DNA of 64,000 nucleotides. Source: Euonymus europaeus (lineage: Eukaryota; Streptophyta; Magnoliopsida; Celastrales; Celastraceae). Shown piece after piece: positions 10,600-20,154 of the stretch. Location: contig OY756970.1 of NCBI GenBank assembly GCA_963580455.1, positions 12,648,001 to 12,712,000 on the forward strand, read 5' to 3'. Each line of letters begins with the position of its first letter. The first letter of the stretch is position 1. The notes beneath the pieces are model-generated. The model ran no database searches, was not told where the DNA came from, and was given only the letters and a program-made list of their open reading frames with translations. Made by a program: the position numbers and the translations under genes.

Positions 10600-11999
10600 C
10601 TTATCACATATTTCATCTTGGGGAATTTCGATTTATCTTTTCTTTCTTTTCCTTCTTTCTCTTTCTGTATATATCTTACTCTAAAAGAATTACTTGATTA
10701 CCATTCTTTTTTTTTAAATATCATGAGGTTATCCATTCTTCGGCTTTGCTACTCATTCCTTCCATTTCCATATTCTGATTCCATATCCCAAAAATTTCTC
10801 ATTCTTGGCATGCTTAGTCGTACTATTGAATTTATCATTGATTGAAGTCTTGACAGTGAATGTTATGACTGCATTAGGATACTGCTTTTGAGAGAGAATT
10901 GATAGATTTTGGCACCCTAAGCTGAAAAAGACTTGATGAATAAACATGTGATCGAGGCAAGTATTATCAGAAGAGGGACGATCCTGATTATAAAATTTGA
11001 GAATTAAAATAAACAAAAGATGTTTTAGTGAACATGAACTGTTGAAATCAGAAATGTTTGTAAATATAAAATTTGAAAATTGCACAAAAGTTGATTTTTT
11101 GAGTGCATGGGATTTTTATCCTTTAGTGAAGACTTTTTTTTTTTGAGTAATAAGAACAATCCCTATAAAGAAACAGACTGGTCTAGGGATCCGCAATTGC
11201 ACGCGTGTTTAGGAATGACAAGGTCTATGAAAAGTCATGCATTCTTTAATAAGAAATTCATAAAAATGGCTCATTGCATATCCTTTGTGTGTTGTTGCAA
11301 GTTTGTTCGAAAGGTATAATTTCGAAGGTGTCATTTTTCTCAAATCAGGTTGTGAATTACATATCCTATAAACTCCGATCAATTCATTTCATCATTGCCC
11401 TGACGGGAGGCTATAAACCCCGATCAATTCTTTCAATCCATATTTACGTCTTGTCACTCGTACGCATCCACTTAAAAAATTTTAAAAAATAAAAAGCAAA
11501 CAAAAAGAAAAGGGAGAAGACAGATGTGACCCTGACTTTCGGCGTTTTTTTTTAAGTTTTGGATCGCTCTTTATATTTTTGTCTTTTCTGGTCAAATAAT
11601 TTTGCTTTCATCACGGAGTCGATATTTCTCTATCACCTCTACCGTGTATGATCATGATATTCAAATGATTCTTCGACAATGAAGTAACCTTTCTTTAAAG
11701 GTGTTGTCTGACCGGTCACATCTTTCATTTTCTCATGAGACGACGTTTTCCCGCCATGTGAAATTCCAATTTTTGCCATTGTCCCTTGAAAGACTCGCAG
11801 TTCACCTGTAATGTTCTGTCTGCTCTGGCCCAATCTTCTTTCTTTCTCTTCTAAAGCTGCACATCTTCGTTGTTGAATCTGTTCATTTTCTCTTTTCTGA
11901 CTACTTTCACCATCACTTTGTCACCATTCCTGATTTTGTTCGGATCGTCGCACATTCATTTCCCTAATCTTTCAGATATACCATCTTTCGACCTTTCGA
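10600..11999 (+). other. Non-coding stretch between the two ORFs of the Tat/Ogre-like element
   Basis: I see no supported gene. The sequence is collinear with 41040-41674 and 63712-63900, the 3' untranslated part of the second Tat-like element (shared 'ggtctagg...cgcaattg' and 'ggtttgttcgaaaggta'). Here, however, a second ORF follows it. Short frames on both strands (for example 11639-11833 minus) have no recognisable domain. Confidence 0.5.
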
Positions 12000-13084
12000 A
12001 TGGACGATAATCTATCACCCCGCTCACAAACGATTGTATCGTTTGCTAAAGCAGAAATCATACTTGAGAGACGATTTGACTTTCATATTCTCAGAGATTC
12101 CAACGCCCGCTGGGCTATGAAATACCTCCAGGATCACTCCATGTCATTTCTGATTAACCCCGATCCTGAGGGTGATTTATCAGTGTATCCTCGTATAGTT
12201 CGTGGTTTCTACGAAACTTTAGAAATGTTACCACCAAGTGGGAGAATCGAATCACAACCGGTTTATCAGGTGGAAATAATCGGTATAAAATTCTGATTCA
12301 CCACGGCGGACATATGCGAATGCCTGGGGTATCCCCCCTCTTAGAAGTGGCTACTGGTTTCAAAGCACCGGTGTCTGTCTCTAAGGAAGAGATAATTGAT
12401 GACATGTGTGGAGGACAAATCGATGAGAAGGTAAAGGCTACACGTCGCTCATATCTGCCATCCAATATGTGGTTGCTGGACGATGCTGTCCGGCACAACC
12501 TCTGCCCCATTGGTCACCACCACCAGCGACGGGGTAATATTCTCTACGCCTTATATTACATGTATAAAGAAGTTTGGTTCGACATTGAAGAATTCTTTAT
12601 GGCTACTATTCTGAAGGCACAGAGTTTTGTGGAGAAAAGACCGACGAGGGTGGAGAAATTATATTTCCCATGACTTATTACTCGTCTGGTATTGAGCAAA
12701 CACATTCGTCCTCCTCAAAGCCAAATTTTCCTACTTTATCCAGTAATTACTATGCAGAAAAATAACTGGCGGAAGAGTATTAACCAAATGGCCACTACTG
12801 CAAAGAGACTCCAAGCATCGCGGTCTCGAGTTCCGGTACTAGGAGAAACATCCCGGTCTGCTGCTAAACCACCATCATCTGATCATACTCAGGAAATTCC
12901 AGCTCATGAGCAGCAATTGGAGGCAAGGCAACGAAGGTGGGAGCAACTGTTGAATGTGGTTGCAAATGTGGACAGGCCCAATTGCGAATTTTACAGTGAT
13001 TGTACTATTTACCCAAGTCCAGCCCATGTTACAAAAATTCCCTGTAAATATTTGTGCAAATGTAGAATAAATAAAAATTCATAA
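12000..13084 (+). pseudogene. Second, diverged PF20167-like gene, broken
   Basis: The ATG at 12000 opens MDDNLSPRSQ. The layout runs parallel to the first gene: a helical N-terminal part, RIVRGFYETLEML in the position of LVREFYANAM, RRSYLPSNMWLLDDA in the position of the WMRFIWAKL block, then RRGNILYALYYMYKEVWFD in the position of RALLLYSILSRKSIDVG. The C-terminal part has EQQLEARQRRWEQLL, a possible coiled coil. One frameshift lies near 12280 (the frame moves to the one open at 12314). One premature TGA lies at 12671-12673, after which the same frame continues to 13084. Without those two lesions it would span about 360 codons. Low identity to the first gene implies old divergence, not a recent duplication. 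Confidence 0.6.
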
Positions 13085-13204
13085 AATTGCTCGCAAAAAA
13101 CAAAAAAAGGAAAAAAGAGGAAAAACAACAAAATCCAATTCATTCAAAATTCATCCAAGTGCAAATTTCTTTATGTAAAAATAAAATTCAAAATTCAAAA
13201 AATT

Positions 13205-13620
13205 TCATTCATTCAAAATTTAGCCAAGCCAGGAGTGGCTACATTGTCCTGTGCAAATTTATTTTTGTAAATACAAGATTCAGAATCAAATTCTTTTAAA
13301 TTTCAGCCAAGCCGGAGATGGCAATAGTGATCCCGAGCAATATTTCATTTATTCAAAATTTAGCCAAGTCGGAGATGACTACAGTGATCTCAAGCAATTT
13401 TAATTTATTCAAAAATTTCAGCCAAGTCGGAGATGGCAATAGGGATCCCGAGCAATTTTTATTACCAGCCAAGCAGAAGATAGTTACAATGGTCCTGTGC
13501 ATATAAAAAAAACAAAACAAAAACAAAATAATAAAAAAAAAAAACAAAAAAAAAATCAAAAAATTTCATTCATTCAAAATTCCCGCCAAGCCGGAGATGG
13601 CTACAGTGATCCCGTGCATT
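13205..13620 (+). repeat. Tandem repeats in the 3' untranslated region
   Basis: At least six units carry 'gccaag(c/t)cggagatgg', '(c/a)tacagtgatccc' and 'gtgca/gagcaa', beginning near 13210, 13304, 13361, 13420, 13467 and 13583. They are joined by AT-rich 'attcattcaaaattt' linkers, with spacing mostly 47-60 bp. They end about 90 bp before the polypurine tract. One diverged unit is visible at the end of the window (about 63950). Confidence 0.8.
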
Positions 13621-13694
13621 CTTTTGCATTCTTCAAGTGGTACAAAAATCGGCTTTCTACTCCTTTGCGCGTCATTTACTCTATAAAGTCACGC

Positions 13695-13707
13695 AAAGGG
13701 GGGCAGC
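13695..13707 (+). other. Polypurine tract of the Tat/Ogre-like element
   Basis: AAAGGGGGGCAGC sits directly before the 3' LTR start TGTAGTACC. This is the plus-strand priming site and confirms the orientation. Confidence 0.8.
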
Positions 13708-16700
13708 TGTAGTACCCCATTTTTGTCCGGGCACTTGCTATTTTTTAAAATAATAAATAAAAACCTAAATTGGCCCAATATTAAACCAATTATCTATACA
13801 AATTTAAGCCAAACAAAAGAACCCAATTAAACCCAATTATCAGGCCCAGCCCACTTAAAGTTACCCACCTAAAGCAACCCAAAAGACCCATTATCCAATT
13901 TAACCCAACTAATCCATTACCAGCCCGGCCCGTTGCTTAGCCCATCATATAATTAAACTCAAATAAACCCTACTCATCTAAACTTAAACTACTCCACCGG
14001 CCCATAGCCCATTACCTAAACCTAACCCTAATAAGACTTAACCAAAGAAAAAAGAAAAGCTTTTGATGAGGTGAGGGGGAGGCGCCGACTATGAAAGGAA
14101 AAGGAAGGAGAGAGGCAGAAACGACACAGAAGAGTGGGAGACAGAGAGGTGGTGGGAAGGAAAAGCAACGATAATGGAGATGGTGGAGGATGAGGAGCTG
14201 TAGAGCATTGATTTGGGGCTATAAAAGTGGAGGCCGGATGAGGATCCTGGGGAGAGGGAGATCCAGGGTGAGTTTTGGAGAGAGTGTTACGGGAAATCCG
14301 GTTGAGTTTTGGAGAGAGCTTTTGGGGAAATTTTCTGGAGGAAAGGCCGGAACGAAAGCCAGAAAGGAAGAAAACGAAATCGGAAAGGGGGGATTTTCTG
14401 GAGGAAAGCCTGGAACGAAAGCCAGAAATAAGAGGGTTTTGGGGGAGGTTTTTATTGAGAGAAAATCCGGTGACTTTTTGGGAGATCCGAAAGGGAGGAG
14501 ACAGAGGGAAAATCGAGGGTTTTGGGGGAATTTGGAAGCGAAAAGGAAGCGGAAAGAAAGGAGGCGGAAGCCGGAAAGAAAAAAGGAAGCCGGAAGGAAA
14601 GGAGGAAGAAAACGGAAGAAAATCAGAGGAGGCGGAAAATGGAAATAAAGGAGGATCCGGCAGCAGAGAAACCGGACGAGATCGGAGGAAGGGAGGAATA
14701 TTTTTTCCGATTTGGTTTTCTATTTCTGTTTTGCTGTATGAATTACGCAGATAAATGATTTTCTGTAGTTGGATTTTGTTTGGTCTGGATTCAATCTTTG
14801 TTTGCTGCTCTGTTTCTTTGTTTGCAGGCCGGACGGGAAGACATGCAGGTGTGCCGGACGGCAGAGGAAGGGGAGGTTGCTAGCGCCGGTTGCCAGTGGA
14901 GAAGAATGTGAACAGTAGCCAGGCCGGATCCGGCCGGGTCCTTGTTTTGTATTTGTTTGGGCCAGATTTTGGAGTATCTTGGGTTTTGGGATTTGTTTTA
15001 TTTTTGGGTTTTAGTTTCTGTTTGTATTGTTAACGGGCCTAGATTTGTTTAGTTAATTATCAGTTAATTTTTGGGCCGGTTTCTATTAGATTGGGCTGGG
15101 TTTAAGTTTTAGTTTGTTTGGTCTCGGGTTTGGTCTATATGTTGGGCCGACCTAGTTGTGTTAGTATTGGATAGATTGAGCTGGTTTGTGTGTTGATTAT
15201 TCTTTGGGATTAATGGGTCGGGTAGTTTTTTTTAGGTGTTGGGCTAGTGCATTAGGTTTGTTTGACTTGGTGTTGTTTATGGGCTGGTTTCAATGTCATT
15301 TAATAAATCTAAGGGCTTTGGGGCATGGGACTTAATTATGTATTGGGCTTTGGTGTGTTTATCCTATTCCCAAATTAAATACCATAAGTCGGTATTACAA
15401 GTTCCACTTAAATATCATAAGTTGATATTGTAAACTCATACTTACATACCATAGGATGATATTTCAAAACTCAAACTTGTATTTAAATATCATAAGTTGG
15501 TATCTTAAATTCAAGTATTTCTTACCATAAGTTGGTACTCTCAATCATCATTTTTATAAACTTTATCATTTATTTTAAAATACAATCGCTATGAAAATAC
15601 CATAAGTTTGTGTTTATTTCTTTTTTTCGATTATCATAAATATTATTACAAAATGCACTTATTTGTAAAACTATAAAATATCATAAGTTGCAATTTATTT
15701 CTTTTTCTTTAAATATCAGAAATTAATATTATAAAATTCACTCTATTTAAACACAAATCAAATGCCATGAATTGGAATTTTTAAATTATGTTCAAATTCC
15801 ATAAGTTGGAATTTTTAGCTCAACCTCATTTTACTTCCAACCTCATTATTAAGTTTAAATATAAATACCATATGTTGGTATTTATTTTTTCTGGATATTA
15901 TAAATTTGGATTATTTGGTGATAAGTCTTTTATATGGACTTCATATTTCATTTAGTCTTTTTGAAAAGTTTATAGCTCAATACATCCTCAATTATTTGAA
16001 GTTTAGCTCAATAAGGACAACTTTAAGTTTTAACCTCTATTAATGACAATTTTACCCTCTCTTATTTTTATTAGTACATGATTGATCTTTATTTAGAAAT
16101 TAATTATTTTAATAAAATAAATATAAATACAATCCCATAAAGTCTGGTGAAAATTATGTCTCTTATCTATATATTTTTAAAGATAAACTAATATTTTCAC
16201 TTTTGATGAATCAAAGTGAAGAGTCGATTAACCAAAAAAAATTTCTTTCATGAAAATTAAGTACATGCACTCACATGTATAAAATTTACTTGACTCAATA
16301 ACATATGCATATGCATTAAAATCTGTGAATCATTATATTATCGAAATCAACAATGAAACACTTATGCATCAACAAAATATTATCCAATACAAATGTCAAT
16401 ATTTTTATTACATTCTTCACTAACAATCAAAGCCAATAACTTATGAAAATAATATCATAATAAAACTCAATTCATAATTTAAACAAAACCAAATATTAGA
16501 ACAATTTTTAGCCGTTTTGGTGACTTTTACGAAAATCCTCTGAATTCTGGGTAAGAAATCCTCTGATTTTTTTTTTTACATAATTTCAAAAACTCTTCTG
16601 AATTTTTTTGGTGAGTTTTTTCAAATCCTCTGAATTCTTGAAAAGTTTGAGAAATCCTCTGATCATCTAAATTTTTGGTTGTTTTTTTGTTTGATTTTGA

Positions 16701-18572
16701 TAAACCCTCTCAATTTTTTATAAAAAATTTAGAGGATTTCTGATAATAGGGTATAAAGTTTAGGATTTTGAGGTTTAAGATATTAGTGTTTAGAGTTTAG
16801 GATATATAGGAGTTATAATTTATTATTTATGATTTTGGGGTTTAGGACTTAAGGTTTAAGATTTAGGGTTTAGGAATATAAGTTAGTAAAATGTTATGAT
16901 TTTCTTCTTGTTTTTATAAATTCTTCTTAATTATTTATAAGATTTTTTGTTCAAAATTAAAACCAGAACTGTTTACATTCAGAGGATTTCTGAGAAATTC
17001 AGAGAATTTCTGGAAAATTCAGAGGATTTCTGAGAAATTCAGAGAATGTCTGGTTAAAAGGTTTAAAGTTTAAGAGTCCAGGGTTTAGAATATTAGCGTT
17101 TAGTGTTTAAAGTTTAGGATTTTGAGATTTAAGAGTTAGGATTTAGTATTTAGTATTTAGGATTTTGAGATTTAAGATTTTAGGGTTTATGATTTAGAGT
17201 TTCGGGTTATTTTTTCTTTGATTTTCAAAAATTAATCTAATTTTTATTATATATTTTATGAAATCCTCTAAAATTTTTTGCTTAATTTCAAAAAGAATTA
17301 TGATTTATTTTGGTAAATTTTGCGAAATCCTCTAAATTTGAGACAAGTTTGTGAAATCCTTTGAATTTTTGGTTATTTTTTGTTTGATTTTTCAAAAAAT
17401 TTATATATTTTTTTGATATATTTTTATGAAATCATCAGAATTTTTTTGCTTAATTTTGAAAACTCATTTAATTGGTTTTGGTGAGTTTTGAGAAATCCTC
17501 TGAGTTTATTCAGAGGATTTGACGAATGAACATTTAAACATATCGATCATGGGTCTCATTGGAAAGAGTTTTTCGTGCTGATTTTGAATCTATTTTTTTA
17601 AAAAAAATCCGACGTGTATTTTGAGAGATAAAACTGTTTTAAAGTTTTTAAAAGAAAAAAAAATAACAAGAATCTGATTATGTCAGCATATGTCATCCAC
17701 ATAAGGACTTATTGGAATAAGGGTAGTTTTGTCCATAATTATTTAAAGGATGTTATAGAATATTGAAAAATTGAAGGTAGTAAATGGAATACATATTTTT
17801 ATTAAAGGACTTATTGGTGAATTCCCCTATAAATTATCACAAAATTTCATTTTATTTTAACAAGATAAATACCATAAATTGATGCCTCCAAATTATTTTC
17901 AAATTCAATTTATTTATTACACTTTTATAAGTTAAAATTCAAAATTCAATCTTATTCTTAATTTTAAACCAATCATTAAATTTAAATATAACACCATGAT
18001 TTGATGTTTCAAAATCCAATCTTTTTTAATACTATAAGTTGGTATTCAATTTTCTTCAAATATCATAAATTACAAAATTCATTTTATTTTAATAGAAAAG
18101 TTTAGTAATCCCAAATCTTTTTCAAAATCAATTCAACTCAATTCCATAAGTTAAAATTTCGAACTCAACTCTATTTTAATCCCTAATCAATCATTAAATT
18201 TAAAAAACACCATAAGTTGGTGTTTACAAAATATGATTCTCTTTGAAATCCATAAGATGTCACATCTTTATATAAATACCATAAGTTGGTGTTTTCAAAA
18301 TTAATCTTTTCTACCATAAGTTGGCGTGATCCGAAAATCAAAGTATTATTATTATAGTCCAATCTTGCAAACAATGAATTTTCAAAAAATAGCCAATTAT
18401 TTTAAAATTCAGTAAATGTTTTAAATAGGAGACGTGGGGTGCCTAACACCTTCCCCATGCTTAATCGACCCCCGTACCCTTATTTTTGGTTTACAGATTT
18501 TTCTTCAAGTGTCCAATTGCACCTTAAAATCAATTGGTGGCGGCTCTGTCAATTTTCAGGCCGGTTGACACA
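13708..18572 (+). repeat. 3' LTR of the Tat/Ogre-like element, with a nested insertion
   Basis: The 4865-bp copy matches the 5' LTR apart from a 1921-bp insertion at 15907-17827 and five extra blocks: near 13867, 13926, 14288 (34 bp), 14440 (about 80 bp) and 14770 (about 165 bp). The first four are flanked by short direct repeats. The simplest reading is deletions in the 5' copy. Point differences elsewhere are few. The open frames at 14190-14758 are purine-rich LTR sequence and not genes. Confidence 0.85.
15907..17827. mobile_element. Non-autonomous TIR transposon inside the 3' LTR (hAT or Mutator type)
   Basis: Comparison with the 5' LTR shows an empty site. The insertion is flanked by an 8-bp duplication TATAAATT (15899-15906, 17828-17835). 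The ends are imperfect inverted repeats of about 40-60 bp that share ATAAGTC(C/T)TTTA and ATTTCATTTA-like blocks. No open frame is present. The centre is made of many copies of TCAGAGGATTTC in both orientations, plus two stretches of degenerate TTTAGGG-like repeats (16740-16880 and 17060-17210). An 8-bp duplication fits hAT. A 9-bp duplication with one mismatch (Mutator type) is an alternative. Confidence 0.75.
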
Positions 18573-18577
18573 AAAGG

Positions 18578-19200
18578 TAGGAAAGCTTGAAAAAATTCTA
18601 AATAGTTTCAATTTGTCCATTAACATGCCATTCATGGTAAGAAATGACCAAAAATGTGAAGTATAGAGTTGACAGTTTGCTACTACACTAGTTAGTGAAG
18701 TGCGGCCAACAAAATCATTGGAGAATTTACCTGAACAATGCAAAGATCCAAAACAAACATTCCACTGATGTAAATAGTTGCCAAATCCTAATTAATGGAA
18801 AATTTCATTCTTGCCAAACCATGAATTTTGTAAGATTTCTAATAGAGAGCAAAGATCCAACAATGACAAATCGAACATTTGAGAGATCGAACAATAAAAA
18901 CCCTACTGGTTGGATCGATACATACTGGTTGATGGATTTGAGATGAAGGATAGAGAGACTACTTCGAAACTCTTGGACGAGTCGTGCAAGAGGAGAAGAT
19001 GCAGAAGATAGAAACATAAGAGATGGGAGAGGTCTGGGTCGTACAGTCTGATTAGAGTATTTAGCATGAAAGGTATTTTTGTCATTTTGAAAAAATAGAA
19101 GGGTATATAAGACTTTGCACGATTTGAACATGAAGAATGCTTTTGAAAAGTTTTTTTGGGAAATTTTGAAAATGGCAAATTATATGCTAAATTGCTTTTA
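18578..19200. other. Unassigned stretch between the Tat/Ogre-like element and a small inverted-repeat element
   Basis: I see no recognisable gene or repeat. It is probably the continuation of the locus into which the Tat/Ogre-like element inserted. Short frames here (for example 18903-19322 minus) overlap the adjacent inverted-repeat element and show no domain. Confidence 0.4.
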
Positions 19201-19334
19201 GGGTGTTTGGTTGATAAATGTAGCATGTATGCTAGATAAAAAGGTTTACCAAACACCACCATAACATTTTCTGTGTAGCATATATGTTGCAGTCTAGCTT
19301 GTATGTTGAATAAAATTATCAATCAAACACCATC
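19201..19334. mobile_element. Small MITE-like inverted-repeat element
   Basis: Left end GGTGTTTGGTTGATAA and right end (read on the other strand) GGTGTTTGATTGATAA form a 16-bp terminal inverted repeat with one mismatch, about 130 bp apart. An internal 'accaaacacc' gives a second fold. I could not define a target duplication, so the superfamily is open. Confidence 0.5.
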
Positions 19335-19344
19335 AAATATAGTC

Positions 19345-19731
19345 TAATCAATCCATTAGTATAACGTTCGTATCCCCTATACAAAAGCTTTTTTGCTTCT
19401 TCAAAAACTTTGTGAAATTGTGTATTATCACTATACTTTTCATATCGAGCTTCACACATGTCAATTGTATCAAAGTTTTGATTATGTTCATCCTCTTCTA
19501 CATCCTGGTCTAAAGTTGCCTTCTACTCATTCTGAATAATGTCCTCACCATGCCAAATCCAATTATTGTAAGTCACTTGTATTCCATTGAAATATAAATG
19601 GTCCCTAATAACTCTAATAGATTTTTAATTAATACATTTATGACATTTTCTAAACATTTTCGAAGAAAATCTTCAGCCCCATCGTCATATTCTTTGCTCG
19701 TCCTATTGGCATGCATTCAAGATCTATCCAT
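19345..19731 (-). pseudogene. CACTA (En/Spm) transposase-associated domain relic
   Basis: The minus strand from 19731 reads MDRS-stop-MHANRTSKEY, then EDFLRKCLENVINVLIKNL. This is the N-terminal pattern of the CACTA TNP2-type transposase-associated domain (PF13963, usual start MDKSWM). The stop replaces the usual Trp. Further on, WIWHGE near 19550 corresponds to the conserved W(V/I)WHGE end of that domain. It is followed by an acidic linker and YEKYSDNTQFHKVFEEAKK. Other stops and a frameshift are present, and the transposase core is absent. CACTA termini are not visible nearby. Confidence 0.65.
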
Positions 19732-19816
19732 CTATTCATTATATCCTAATGTAATAGACTGTTAGTAACCTATTTGAAACCTAGCCATCTCATGAACTAA
19801 CTTCATTTATTTGTAA

Positions 19817-20110
19817 GATAACCACAGGGGGTTACATGTTGTATTCTACCAAATGGGGCCCTCCCTTCACCACCCCCATGGGGATGGTCTACAGGGTTCA
19901 TAACTACTCCTCTTACTATAGGACGCTTACCCAACCAACATTTAGATCTGGCTTTACCTAAACTTTTTGGTTAACTTCAACATTCCCTACATGTCCGACA
20001 CTTGTTGAGCAGTTGGATATCAAATGGATCTCCCTAGAAGGTAATTTTAATGTAGCCGATTTCCCTTCTTTTGCAATAAGTTTTGCTACAGCACCTGCTA
20101 CTCTAGCTAA
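19817..20110 (-). pseudogene. rpl2: Nuclear plastid DNA insert: fragment of chloroplast rpl2
   Basis: Read on the minus strand, the segment matches the 3' half of the chloroplast gene for ribosomal protein L2. It includes stretches encoding [19 protein letters not shown], a VGNVEVNQK region, and [20 protein letters not shown], the most conserved L2 signature. Small indels and substitutions destroy the frame, so it is non-functional. Both edges are abrupt: about 20110 within the 'LARAAGAVAK' coding region and about 19817 past the GGGEGRAP region. It lies between a CACTA relic and a copia gag, so it was probably joined here during repeat turnover. No flanking plastid genes are visible. Confidence 0.8.
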
Positions 20111-20154
20111 TACCCTACTAACAAAACAAGCACACGCATGAAAATCATAGGTAA

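Larger units (their letters stand above)
4169..18572 (+). mobile_element. Non-autonomous Tat/Ogre-like LTR retrotransposon (LARD-like)
   Basis: The element is bounded by AAAGG target duplications (4164-4168 and 18573-18577). It has long LTRs starting TGTAGTACCCC and ending GTTGACACA (4169-6800 and 13708-18572), a tRNA-Arg-type primer site (6803-6820) and a polypurine tract (13695-13707), all in plus orientation. The 6.9-kb interior contains no recognisable gag zinc knuckle, protease, reverse transcriptase or integrase. It carries two ORFs of the PF20167 type and a repeat-rich 3' untranslated zone. Primer type, LTR size and the extra ORF fit the Tat/Ogre lineage. Without pol, its mobility would depend on a partner element; the related Tat-like remnant at 36337-41674 shows that pol-bearing relatives exist. 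Confidence 0.8.

Noticed and set aside
11639..11833. Minus-strand 64-codon frame between the two ORFs of the Tat/Ogre-like element, a possible antisense ORF
   Set aside because: Too short and without recognised similarity; the matching part of the second Tat-like element does not show it.
13205..13620. CRISPR-like repeat-spacer arrangement
   Set aside because: Repeats are degenerate, spacers are low-complexity linkers, and the context is a plant retrotransposon 3' untranslated region.
16740..17210. Interstitial telomere
   Set aside because: The TTTAGGG-like units are strongly degenerate and mixed with other AT-rich motifs inside a transposon, so this is not a true telomeric array.
18903..19322. 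139-codon minus-strand open frame
   Set aside because: It covers the small inverted-repeat element and has no domain, so it is probably chance.
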